A DNA stretch of 64,000 nucleotides from Massilia terrae. GTDB lineage: Bacteria > Pseudomonadota > Gammaproteobacteria > Burkholderiales > Burkholderiaceae_D. The notes below the pieces were generated by a model, which was given only the letters and a program-made list of their open reading frames with translations, did not search any database and was not told the origin of the DNA. The position numbers and the translations under genes are program-made. Shown here in pieces: positions 54,178 to 61,479 of the stretch. The stretch is taken from positions 1,612,001-1,676,000 of the forward strand of contig NZ_JANUGU010000001.1 in NCBI RefSeq assembly GCF_024753145.1, read 5' to 3'. Each line of letters starts with the position of its first letter. Position 1 is the first letter of the stretch.

Positions 54178-54855
54178 TCAGGCCGCCACGACGGCGGGGC
54201 TGAGCATGTAGCCCAGGCCGCGCAGGGTGATGATCTCGGCGCCGCTGCCTTCCAGCTTCTTGCGCAGGCGGACGATGTACACCTCCACCGCCTTGGGCGT
54301 GACCATGTCGTTGAGCGTGACCAGGTTGTCGGCCAGCTCGGTCTTGGACACGGTCTTGCCGGCGCGCCGCAGCAGCGCTTCCAGCACCGCGTGCTCGCGC
54401 GGCGTGAATTCGAGGTGCTGGCCGCGGACCCGGAACATCTTCGAATTGCTGTCGTAGCTCAGCGCGCCGCAGCCGAACACCGGGCTGGCCTTGCCACTGG
54501 CGCGCCGCAGCAGGCAGCGCAGGCGCGCCTCCAGTTCCTGGATATCGAAAGGCTTGGCGAGGTAGTCGTCGGCGCCGAGGTTGAGGTGCTCGACGATGTC
54601 CTGCAGCGTGTCCTGCGCGCTGATGATCAGGACCGGCACGCCATTGTCCTGCCCGCGCAGGCGGCGCAGCAGGGTCTGGCCGCTCAGCAGCGGCAAGGTC
54701 AGGTCGAGCAGCACCGCGTCATAGGTCTGGGTGCGCAGCAAGGTGTCGCCCGCTTCCCCGCTGAACGCCTGCTCCACGGCGTAGCCGGACTGGTTGAGCA
54801 GGCGCGTCAGCCAGGCCGACAAGTCCCGATTGTCTTCGATCAGCAGCAGTTTCAT
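54178..54855 (-). CDS. TctD-like OmpR-family response regulator
   Basis: A 225-residue regulator starting MKLLLIEDNRDLSAWLTRLL (54855; an ATG four codons upstream is less likely). The receiver has acidic E7-D8, phospho-acceptor D51 (AVLLDLTLP), S79 and K101 (YLAKPFD). The winged-helix OmpR DNA-binding domain follows from about residue 130 (FTPREHAVLEALLRRAGKTV, VTPKAVEVYIVRLRKKL). It diverges from the porin gene across a 130-base gap that contains an 11-base-phased direct repeat, its probable binding site. Confidence 0.93.
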   Translation of the reverse strand: MKLLLIEDNRDLSAWLTRLLNQSGYAVEQAFSGEAGDTLLRTQTYDAVLLDLTLPLLSGQTLLRRLRGQDNGVPVLIISAQDTLQDIVEHLNLGADDYLAKPFDIQELEARLRCLLRRASGKASPVFGCGALSYDSNSKMFRVRGQHLEFTPREHAVLEALLRRAGKTVSKTELADNLVTLNDMVTPKAVEVYIVRLRKKLEGSGAEIITLRGLGYMLSPAVVAA

Positions 54856-54911
54856 GCAGCCGATCATACGGCCGCCCAGCTTTCAGAATGATTTCGGTTT
54901 CGCAATGTTGG

Positions 54912-54929
54912 TTGTAGGCGATTTGTAGG
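54912..54929. promoter_or_regulatory. Direct repeat TTGTAGG (11-bp phase), probable response-regulator site
   Basis: TTGTAGG at 54912-54918 and again at 54923-54929: identical heptamers exactly one helical turn apart in the gap between the response regulator and the porin, the layout bound by OmpR-type dimers. Confidence 0.6.
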
Positions 54930-54985
54930 GTTCGCACTTTTACATTGGCAGACAGCTTCAACCACAACCAAAACCAGGAGACACC

Positions 54986-56320
54986 ATGAAGAAACTGCTC
55001 GCCATCGCCGTGCTCGGCACGCTCGGCACCGCCGCCCACGCGCAGACCCAATCCCCGCAACAACTGCAGGACGCCCTGCTGACGGCCCAGAAGGCCGCGG
55101 CCGACGCCCAGAAGGCGGCCCAAGACGCGCAGCAGGCATTGGCTCAAATGCAACAAGCGGTCGCCGCGGCCAATCATGCCGCCAACGACACCGCACATGA
55201 AGGGACGCTCGATCCACTGTCGTCTGCGTCCGCCGGCAAGTCCGGCCTGGTCTACCAGAAAGGCGGCGACCTCGTCCGCCTGTACGGCCTGATCGACCTC
55301 AGCCTGAGCCACAAGGACAATGCCAACGGCGCCGGCGCCACCCAAAACGACATGTCGGTGGCCTGGTTCAGCGGCAACCGCTGGGGCATCGAGGGCGAGC
55401 ACGCCCTGCCCAACACCGACGGCCTGAAGGCGATCTTCAAGCTCGAAAGCGAGTACGAACTGCCGACCGGCGACATGGACACCCCGGGCGTGCTGTTCAA
55501 CCGCGACGCCTGGCTCGGCGTCGAGAGCAAGTCGCTGGGCAAGCTGACGTTCGGCCGCCAGAACACCCTGGCCCGCGAATTTTCCAAGATCTACGGCGAC
55601 GCCTACGGCAGCGCCGGCGTGACGCTGGACGAAGGCGGCTACACCAACAACAACAACTTCAAGCAGTTCATTTTCTACTCGGGCAGCGCCACCGGCACCC
55701 GCTACGACAAGGGCATCGTCTGGAAGAAAGCCTTCGGCAAGATCGTGGCCGGCCTCGGCTACCAGGTCGGCGGCGAGCCGGGCAGCAACACCAACGGCAG
55801 CACCAAGTCGGTGGCGCTGGCCTACAACGGCGGCGCCTTCAATGTGTCGGGCTTCTACAACACGGCCATCGTCGACAACTACAAGCACACCTCCTACTCG
55901 GTGGGCGGCAACTACAAGCTGGGCCCGGTGCGCCTGAATGCCGGCTACGTCCATTACACGGCCGAGCAGCCGGTGGCGATCGGCGACCGCCACGACAACG
56001 CCTACACCGTGTCGGCCAAGTTCACGCCGGGCGGCCCGTTCGACTATGAGCTGGGCTGGCAGACCATGAACGCGACCAATGCCGCCACCAACGGCTCCGG
56101 CTACGTGCTGAACGCCTACGCCAGCACCGCCGCCGCCACCCGCACCGGCACCGGCAAGCGCCAGACCACCTATGCCTCGATGTTTTACCACTTCGACAAG
56201 CGTACCGAACTGTACCTGGCCGGCGACCACCTGAGCACCGACGGCACCTACCTCGCCTCGCAGGCGCACGGGTTCAAGTCGCAGAACGAACTCGCCACCG
56301 GCCTGCGCTTCCGCTTCTGA
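54986..56320 (+). CDS. Gram-negative porin with N-terminal coiled coil
   Basis: A 444-residue outer-membrane protein starting MKKLLAIAVLGTLGTAAHAQ after CCAGGAG. After the signal peptide comes an Ala/Gln-rich coiled coil (about 27-65, ALLTAQKAAADAQKAAQDAQ) and then a 16-strand porin barrel beginning DLVRLYGLIDLSLSHKDN with motifs RWGIEGEHAL, LESEYELPTG, DAWLGVESKSLGKLTFGRQN and a C-terminal aromatic TGLRFRF. The trimeric porin family is common in Burkholderiales. It is the first gene of a rightward run with the ABC importer and is a likely target of the divergent two-component system. Confidence 0.92.
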   Translation: MKKLLAIAVLGTLGTAAHAQTQSPQQLQDALLTAQKAAADAQKAAQDAQQALAQMQQAVAAANHAANDTAHEGTLDPLSSASAGKSGLVYQKGGDLVRLYGLIDLSLSHKDNANGAGATQNDMSVAWFSGNRWGIEGEHALPNTDGLKAIFKLESEYELPTGDMDTPGVLFNRDAWLGVESKSLGKLTFGRQNTLAREFSKIYGDAYGSAGVTLDEGGYTNNNNFKQFIFYSGSATGTRYDKGIVWKKAFGKIVAGLGYQVGGEPGSNTNGSTKSVALAYNGGAFNVSGFYNTAIVDNYKHTSYSVGGNYKLGPVRLNAGYVHYTAEQPVAIGDRHDNAYTVSAKFTPGGPFDYELGWQTMNATNAATNGSGYVLNAYASTAAATRTGTGKRQTTYASMFYHFDKRTELYLAGDHLSTDGTYLASQAHGFKSQNELATGLRFRF

Positions 56321-56411
56321 AAGCTTGCGTAACGTGACTGCGCGGCCCGGCGGCGGCAGTATGGACGCAGCCGGGCCCAGCCCAAACCACAAGGAAAACA
56401 ACGGAGACAAT

Positions 56412-57407
56412 ATGAAGCTTATTCTCAAACCCCTGGCCGCCATCGCTTTCGCCCTGCTGGGCCAGCAGGTCCACGCCGCCGACAAGATCACCATCATGGT
56501 GGGCGGTATGGAAAAGCAGATCTACCTGCCGGCCAAGCTGGCCGAACAGCTCGGCTACCTGAAGGAAACCGGCCTCGACATCCAGCTGCTGAGCGAGCCG
56601 GCCGGCGTCAATGCCGAGACCGAGATGCTGTCCGGCGCCGCGCAAGGCGTGGTCGGTTTCTACGACCACACCATCGACCTGCAGGCGCGCGGCAAGATGG
56701 TGGAATCGGTGGTGCAGTTCAGCGAAGCGCCGGGCGAAGTGATCCTGGTGTCGAAAGCGGCGGCGGGCGAGATCAAGTCGCCGGCCGATTTCAAGGGCAA
56801 GACGCTGGGCGTGACGGGCCTCGGTTCCTCGACCAACTTCCTGACCCAGTACCTGGCCGCCCGCGCCGGCGTGAAGAACAGCGAGTTCACCACGCTGCCG
56901 GTCGGCGCCGGTTCCACCTTCATCGCCGCCATGGGCCAGGGCAAGATCGACGCCGGCATGACCACCGAGCCGACCATCTCGCGCCTGGTGTCGACCAACG
57001 CCGCCTCGATCCTCATCGACCTGCGCACCCGCAAAAGCACCGAAGCGGCGCTGGGCGGCGCCTACCCGGCAGCCTCGTTGTACATGCCGACGGCCTGGGT
57101 CAACAGCCACAAGGACGAGGTGCAGAAGATCGCGACCGCCTTCGTGAAGACGCTGAAATATATCCGCACCCACAGCGCCAAGGAAATCGCCGAGAAGCTG
57201 CCGCCCGAGTACTACGCCGCCAACAAGCAGCAGTACATCGAGGCACTGGAATCGGGCAAGCAGATGTTCACGGCCGACGGCGTGATGCCGGCCGACGGCC
57301 CGGCGACCGTGCTCAAGGTCCTGAGCGGCTTCGACAAGGCGGTGCAAGGCAAGACCATCAACCTGGCCAGCACCTACACGACGGAATTTGTGAAAGCCGC
57401 AAAGTAA
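56412..57407 (+). CDS. ABC transporter substrate-binding protein (nitrate/sulfonate/aromatic-acid type)
   Basis: A 331-residue periplasmic binding protein. The start at 56412 (MKLILKPLAAIAFALLGQQV) follows GGAGACA and gives a signal peptide cleaved near VHAADK. The NMT1/SsuA-like fold is shown by GGMEKQIYLPAKLAEQLGYL (about 30), QGVVGFYDHTIDLQARG (about 78), KGKTLGVTGLGSSTNFLTQY (about 132) and TTEPTISRLV (about 186). Relatives bind sulfonates, nitrate, thiamin precursors or aromatic acids. The porin and TctDE-like regulators around it favour an organic or aromatic acid; not provable here. Confidence 0.88.
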   Translation: MKLILKPLAAIAFALLGQQVHAADKITIMVGGMEKQIYLPAKLAEQLGYLKETGLDIQLLSEPAGVNAETEMLSGAAQGVVGFYDHTIDLQARGKMVESVVQFSEAPGEVILVSKAAAGEIKSPADFKGKTLGVTGLGSSTNFLTQYLAARAGVKNSEFTTLPVGAGSTFIAAMGQGKIDAGMTTEPTISRLVSTNAASILIDLRTRKSTEAALGGAYPAASLYMPTAWVNSHKDEVQKIATAFVKTLKYIRTHSAKEIAEKLPPEYYAANKQQYIEALESGKQMFTADGVMPADGPATVLKVLSGFDKAVQGKTINLASTYTTEFVKAAK

Positions 57408-58183
57408 TGAATCACGCCGCAATTGAATTAGAGAACGTCAGCCGGAAGTTCGTCAGTCCTCAAGGCAAGTCCATCCTCGCCTTGAGGGACTTCAGCCTGA
57501 CGGTCAGAGAGGGCGAGTTCTGCGCCATCGTCGGCCCCACCGGTTGCGGCAAGTCCACGACCCTGGGCATGATCACGGGCCTGAACCCGCCCTCGACCGG
57601 CACCGTGCGCGTCTTCGGCAAGCCGGTCGAGGGCATCGACCCGAACATCGGCTTCGTGTTCCAGGCGGATGCGGTCTTCCCCTGGCGCAACGTGGTCGAC
57701 AACGTGGCCGCCGGCCCGATCTTCCGCGGCATGGACGCCAGCGCCGCGCGCGACAAGGCCACCGAATGGGTGCGCCGCGTCGGCCTGGCCGGCTTCGAGC
57801 GCCACTACCCGCACCAGCTGTCGGGCGGCATGCGCAAGCGCGTGGCGCTGGCGCAAACCTTCATCAACGAGCCGCGCATCCTGCTGATGGACGAACCGTT
57901 CTCGGCGCTGGACGTGCAGACCCGCGCGCTGATGCAGGACGAGCTGCTGGGCCTGTGGTCGGAGCGCAAGGCCTCGGTGGTCTTCGTCACCCACGACATC
58001 GACGAGGCCATCGCCCTGGCCGACCGCGTGGTGGTGCTGTCGAAGGGCCCCGGCTCGGTCAAGAGCATCTATGACATCCCGCTGGCGCGCCCGCGCGACG
58101 TCTCGGCCGCCCGCTATTCGAAGGACTTCATCGATCTGTCGCGGCAGATCTGGAGCGACCTGAAGTCCGAGGTTCAAATCTAG
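57407..58183 (+). CDS. ABC transporter ATP-binding protein (SsuB/TauB-like)
   Basis: A 258-residue importer ATPase starting MNHAAIELENVSRKFVSPQG, its ATG sharing one base with the stop of the binding-protein gene. Walker A GPTGCGKSTTLGM (about 45), Q-loop FQADAVFPWRNV, signature LSGGMRKRVALAQTF (about 137), Walker B ILLMDEPFSALD (about 158) and H-loop VFVTHDIDEAIALADRVVVL. The signature with Met-Arg-Lys-Arg is that of the nitrate/sulfonate/taurine group. Confidence 0.94.
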   Translation: MNHAAIELENVSRKFVSPQGKSILALRDFSLTVREGEFCAIVGPTGCGKSTTLGMITGLNPPSTGTVRVFGKPVEGIDPNIGFVFQADAVFPWRNVVDNVAAGPIFRGMDASAARDKATEWVRRVGLAGFERHYPHQLSGGMRKRVALAQTFINEPRILLMDEPFSALDVQTRALMQDELLGLWSERKASVVFVTHDIDEAIALADRVVVLSKGPGSVKSIYDIPLARPRDVSAARYSKDFIDLSRQIWSDLKSEVQI

Positions 58184-58185
58184 AG

Positions 58186-59058
58186 ATGCACATGATGAAT
58201 ACAACAATGTCTGCAACGATGGCCGCGCTTCCCACCGACGAGGAACGCAAGGCGGTGCGCCGCGCCGTCAACTACCGGCGCATCGTGATCTTCCTGCGCA
58301 TCGCGCTGGCGGTGGCGGTGCTGGCCGCCTGGGAAATGGGGGTGCGGATCGGCTGGATCGATCCCTTCTTCTTCTCCCAGCCCAGCGCGATCTGGGACCA
58401 GCTGGTGGCCTGGCTCACCGAAGGCACGGCCCAGGGACCGCTCGGCCAGGAATTGCTGGTGACGATGGAGGAAACGGTGCTGGGCTTCCTGATCGGCAGC
58501 GTGCTGGGCATCTTCTGCGGCATCGCCCTTGGCCGCAACAAGCTGGCGGCCGACGTCTTCAGCATCTACATCAAGGTTGCCAACGCGATCCCGCGCGTGG
58601 TGCTGGGCTCGATCTTCATCATCATGTTCGGCCTGGGCATGGGCTCGAAGGTGGCGCTGGCCGTGGTGATGGTGTTCTTCGTCGTGTTCGGCAACGCCTT
58701 CCAGGGCGTGCGCGAGGCGGACCGCAACCTGATCGCGAATGCCTACATCCTCGGCGCCAGCAAGCGCCAGGTCACGTTCGCGGTGGTGTTTCCGTCGGCG
58801 CTGAGCTGGATCCTGGCCAGCCTGCACGTGAGCTTCGGCTTTGCGCTGGTGGGCGCGGTGGTCGGCGAGTTCCTCGGTTCGCGCCACGGCATCGGCCTGC
58901 TGATCTCGACCGCGCAAGGCACCTTCAACGCGGCCGGCGTGTTCGCCGCGATGATCGTGCTGGCGGTGGTGGCGCTCGCCGCCGAGTACCTGCTGACGGC
59001 GCTGGAGAACAAGCTGCTGAAGTGGAAGCCGGCCCAGTTCATCGAGCACGGCATGTAA
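58186..59058 (+). CDS. ABC transporter permease (SsuC/TauC-like)
   Basis: A 290-residue inner-membrane permease with six predicted membrane segments and the EAA coupling loop NLIANAYILGASKRQVTFAV (about 184). The first ATG (58186) and one three codons on are both possible; no clear ribosome site distinguishes them. It closes the porin-SBP-ATPase-permease set. The last gene before the convergent yceH. Confidence 0.92.
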   Translation: MHMMNTTMSATMAALPTDEERKAVRRAVNYRRIVIFLRIALAVAVLAAWEMGVRIGWIDPFFFSQPSAIWDQLVAWLTEGTAQGPLGQELLVTMEETVLGFLIGSVLGIFCGIALGRNKLAADVFSIYIKVANAIPRVVLGSIFIIMFGLGMGSKVALAVVMVFFVVFGNAFQGVREADRNLIANAYILGASKRQVTFAVVFPSALSWILASLHVSFGFALVGAVVGEFLGSRHGIGLLISTAQGTFNAAGVFAAMIVLAVVALAAEYLLTALENKLLKWKPAQFIEHGM

Positions 59059-59064
59059 GCAGCC

Positions 59065-59742
59065 TTATTCGAACTGCTTGCGGAAGTCCTCGAACTGGGC
59101 TTTCAGTGCCTCGACTTCCGCACGCAGGCTCGCCACTTCCTGTTCCAATTGCCCCACGCGTCCACCGGCCATTGCGGGAGCGGCGCGTGCGGGCACATCC
59201 GAATCCGCCGAAGCAAACTCAAGCTCGCCTCCGAGCAATTGGCCGTAGCGGTGCTCCTTGGTGCCGGGCGCGCGGTCCAGCTTGGCAACCAGCGGCGGGT
59301 ATTTGTCGATCAGGAACTGCAACACCGCCTCGACGTCCGCCACCGACTTGAACTCGTGCAGGCGCCCGGTGCGGGTGCGCACTTCGCCCGAAGTCTGCGG
59401 GCCACGCAGCATCAGCACGGCCAGCACGGCCAGCTTGTCCTGCTCCAGCGTCCACTTGATGCGCATGCGGTGCTCGTACTTCGGCACCCGCGCGCCGGCC
59501 TGGGTGATGCAGTTGACCAGCTTGCGCTCCATCAGGCGCTGCAGGATGTCCTGCACCTCTTCCTCCGTCAGCTGCATGACCGGATCGCGGCTGGACAATT
59601 GATTGCAGCCGTTGACGATCGCGTTCAGCGACATCGGGTAATTGTCTGGGGTAAGCGCCTCTTTTTCGGCCAGCACGGCCAAGACGCGGATCTCGACGGG
59701 GTCGAGCACGGAAGCGGAATCTTCCGCGGTTTCAATCGACAT
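59065..59742 (-). CDS. yceH: YceH family protein (DUF480)
   Basis: A 225-residue protein of the conserved DUF480/YceH family with two winged-helix domains: LDPVEIRVLAVLAEKEALTP (about 13), DNYPMSLNAIVNGCNQLSSR (about 33) and GPQTSGEVRTRTGRLHEF (about 113). The C-terminus is a coiled coil (LEQEVASLRAEVEALKAQFE). Function is not established. It lies nine bases after cysE on the same strand. Confidence 0.93.
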   Translation of the reverse strand: MSIETAEDSASVLDPVEIRVLAVLAEKEALTPDNYPMSLNAIVNGCNQLSSRDPVMQLTEEEVQDILQRLMERKLVNCITQAGARVPKYEHRMRIKWTLEQDKLAVLAVLMLRGPQTSGEVRTRTGRLHEFKSVADVEAVLQFLIDKYPPLVAKLDRAPGTKEHRYGQLLGGELEFASADSDVPARAAPAMAGGRVGQLEQEVASLRAEVEALKAQFEDFRKQFE

Positions 59743-59750
59743 GCGTTTCC

Positions 59751-60488
59751 TTATTCAACCAGGCGGTTCAGTTGTGCCTGATCGAGTTTATCACTCTCGC
59801 TGAGGGTCGAGCACGAGATACCGGCGGCCTTGATGGTGGCGCACAGCCGCTCGAGCTGCTCGTCCTGGCGCGCGGCGTGGTCGATCAGGCCGCGCAGGGC
59901 CTTGGACAGCGGGTCGTCGCCGTTGGGTGTGACGCCGTAGGCCGCGAACAGGTGGGCGCTGCGCGACTGGTCTTCCTTGCGCAGGATGTGGGCCGGGTTG
60001 CCGACCGCGGTGGCGCCCGCCGGAACCGGCTTGATGACCACGGCGTTGGAACCGACCTTGGCGTATTCGCCGACGGTGAAGCCGCCCAGCACCTGGGCGC
60101 CGGCGCCGACGATCACGCCGCGCTCCAGCGTAGGGTGGCGCTTGGTGCCGGCCACCAGCGTGGTGCCGCCGAGCGTGACGCCCTGGTAGATCGTGCAGTC
60201 GTCGCCGACCACGGCGGTTTCGCCGATGACGACGCCGAAGCCGTGGTCGATGAAGACACGGCGGCCGATGGTGGCGCCGGGGTGGATTTCGATGCCGGTG
60301 ATGATGCGCGCGATGTAGGAGATGAAGCGGCCCAGCCACTTGAAGCCGGCGGTCCAGCAGGCGTGGGCCCAGCTGTGCATGACGATGGCGTGCAGGCCGG
60401 GATAGCAGGTCAGCACTTCCCAGCCGTTGCGGGCGGCAGGGTCGCGTTCGATGATGCTGTGGATGTCTTCTCGCAGCTTGGAGAACAT
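59751..60488 (-). CDS. cysE: Serine O-acetyltransferase
   Basis: A 245-residue enzyme (EC 2.3.1.30) that acetylates serine as the first step of cysteine synthesis. The start at 60488 (MFSKLREDIHSIIERDPAAR) is the conserved N-terminus. Left-handed beta-helix hexapeptides run from about residue 65 (GIEIHPGATIGRRVFIDHGF, GVVIGETAVVGDDCTIYQGV, TKRHPTLERGVIVGAGAQVL) with the catalytic His in DHGFG. The C-terminal tail is longer than in E. coli CysE and lacks the usual GDGI end. Confidence 0.95.
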   Translation of the reverse strand: MFSKLREDIHSIIERDPAARNGWEVLTCYPGLHAIVMHSWAHACWTAGFKWLGRFISYIARIITGIEIHPGATIGRRVFIDHGFGVVIGETAVVGDDCTIYQGVTLGGTTLVAGTKRHPTLERGVIVGAGAQVLGGFTVGEYAKVGSNAVVIKPVPAGATAVGNPAHILRKEDQSRSAHLFAAYGVTPNGDDPLSKALRGLIDHAARQDEQLERLCATIKAAGISCSTLSESDKLDQAQLNRLVE

Positions 60489-60603
60489 TGGCGTAATCAC
60501 GCAGTAGTTACGATGCAAAGGCCATGGTAGCCGATTCACATCGGGTCTGCTTATGAGGGGTCAATTCTGGCTGAGTGGGGCAGCCGGTGATACATCGTTA
60601 AAT

Positions 60604-60721
60604 GAAACCCGTCGTCCCCGCGAAGGCGGGGACCCATGCCGAGTTGGCGGGCCTGCGGCGCTAAACGTGCGGCCGGGCAAGCGGTCTATTGGTCCCCGCC
60701 TTCGTGGGGACGACGGCTTTT
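60604..60721. repeat. REP-like double-hairpin intergenic repeat, copy 2
   Basis: The hairpin GTCGTCCCCGCGAAGGCGGG side at 60610 and the facing hairpin GGTCCCCGCCTTCGTGGGGA side near 60691 share the core and orientation of copy 1 at 45281-45369, including CCCATGC and GCGGTCTAT. It fills the gap between cysE and rlmB and is longer than copy 1 by about 29 bases of spacer. Confidence 0.72.
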
Positions 60722-60732
60722 AAGCTAACCTA

Positions 60733-61476
60733 TCAGCTTGCTTTTGCAATCCGCTGCCGTCGCGCCTCGTACAGGCACACGCCCGAGGCCACGGAAACGT
60801 TCAAGCTCTCCACCGACCCGAACATCGGAATGTTGACGAGCAAGTCACAAGTCTCACGGGTCAGGCGCCGCATGCCCTCGCCTTCCGACCCCATCACGAG
60901 CGCCGTCGGGCCGACGAAGTCCGCCTCGTACAGGCCCTTGTCGGCGTCGTCGGAGGTGCCGATCAGCCACACGCCGCGCTCTTTCAGCTCGCGCATGGTG
61001 CGCGCCAGGTTGGTCACGGTGATGTAGGGCACGCTTTCGGCCGCCCCGCTCGCGACCTTGGCGGCGGTGGCGTTCAGCCCCACCGCGCGGTCCTTCGGCA
61101 CGATCACCGCGTGCGCGCCGGCGCCGTCGGCCACGCGCAGGCAGGCGCCCAGGTTGTGCGGGTCGGTGATGCCGTCGAGGATCAGCAGCAGCGGCGGACC
61201 TTCGATGGCGTCGAGCAGTTCATCCAGGTTGCGCGCCAGCGACAGCTGCGCCGCGAACGCGATCACGCCCTGGTGGCGGTGGGTTCCCACGATCTTGTCC
61301 AGGCGTGCCGATTCCACCGGCATCACCCGCACGCCGGCCGACTTGGCATTGGCGATCAGGTCCTGCATGCGGCGGTCGTTGCGCGACGCGTCGACGAAGA
61401 TCTCTTCCACCGACGAGGCCTCGTGGCGCAGCCGCGAGGTCACCGCGTGGAACCCGAAAATCATTTTGTTCTTCAT
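60733..61476 (-). CDS. rlmB: 23S rRNA (guanosine(2251)-2'-O)-methyltransferase
   Basis: A 247-residue SPOUT-class methyltransferase (EC 2.1.1.185). An N-terminal L30e-like substrate domain ([20 protein letters not shown]) is followed by the trefoil-knot domain with motif 1 [20 protein letters not shown] (about 98), motif 2 [14 protein letters not shown] (about 193) and motif 3 [20 protein letters not shown] (about 215). It methylates G2251 in the peptidyl-transferase P loop. It lies three bases after rnr, the standard arrangement. Confidence 0.95.
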   Translation of the reverse strand: MKNKMIFGFHAVTSRLRHEASSVEEIFVDASRNDRRMQDLIANAKSAGVRVMPVESARLDKIVGTHRHQGVIAFAAQLSLARNLDELLDAIEGPPLLLILDGITDPHNLGACLRVADGAGAHAVIVPKDRAVGLNATAAKVASGAAESVPYITVTNLARTMRELKERGVWLIGTSDDADKGLYEADFVGPTALVMGSEGEGMRRLTRETCDLLVNIPMFGSVESLNVSVASGVCLYEARRQRIAKAS

Positions 61477-61479
61477 GTG

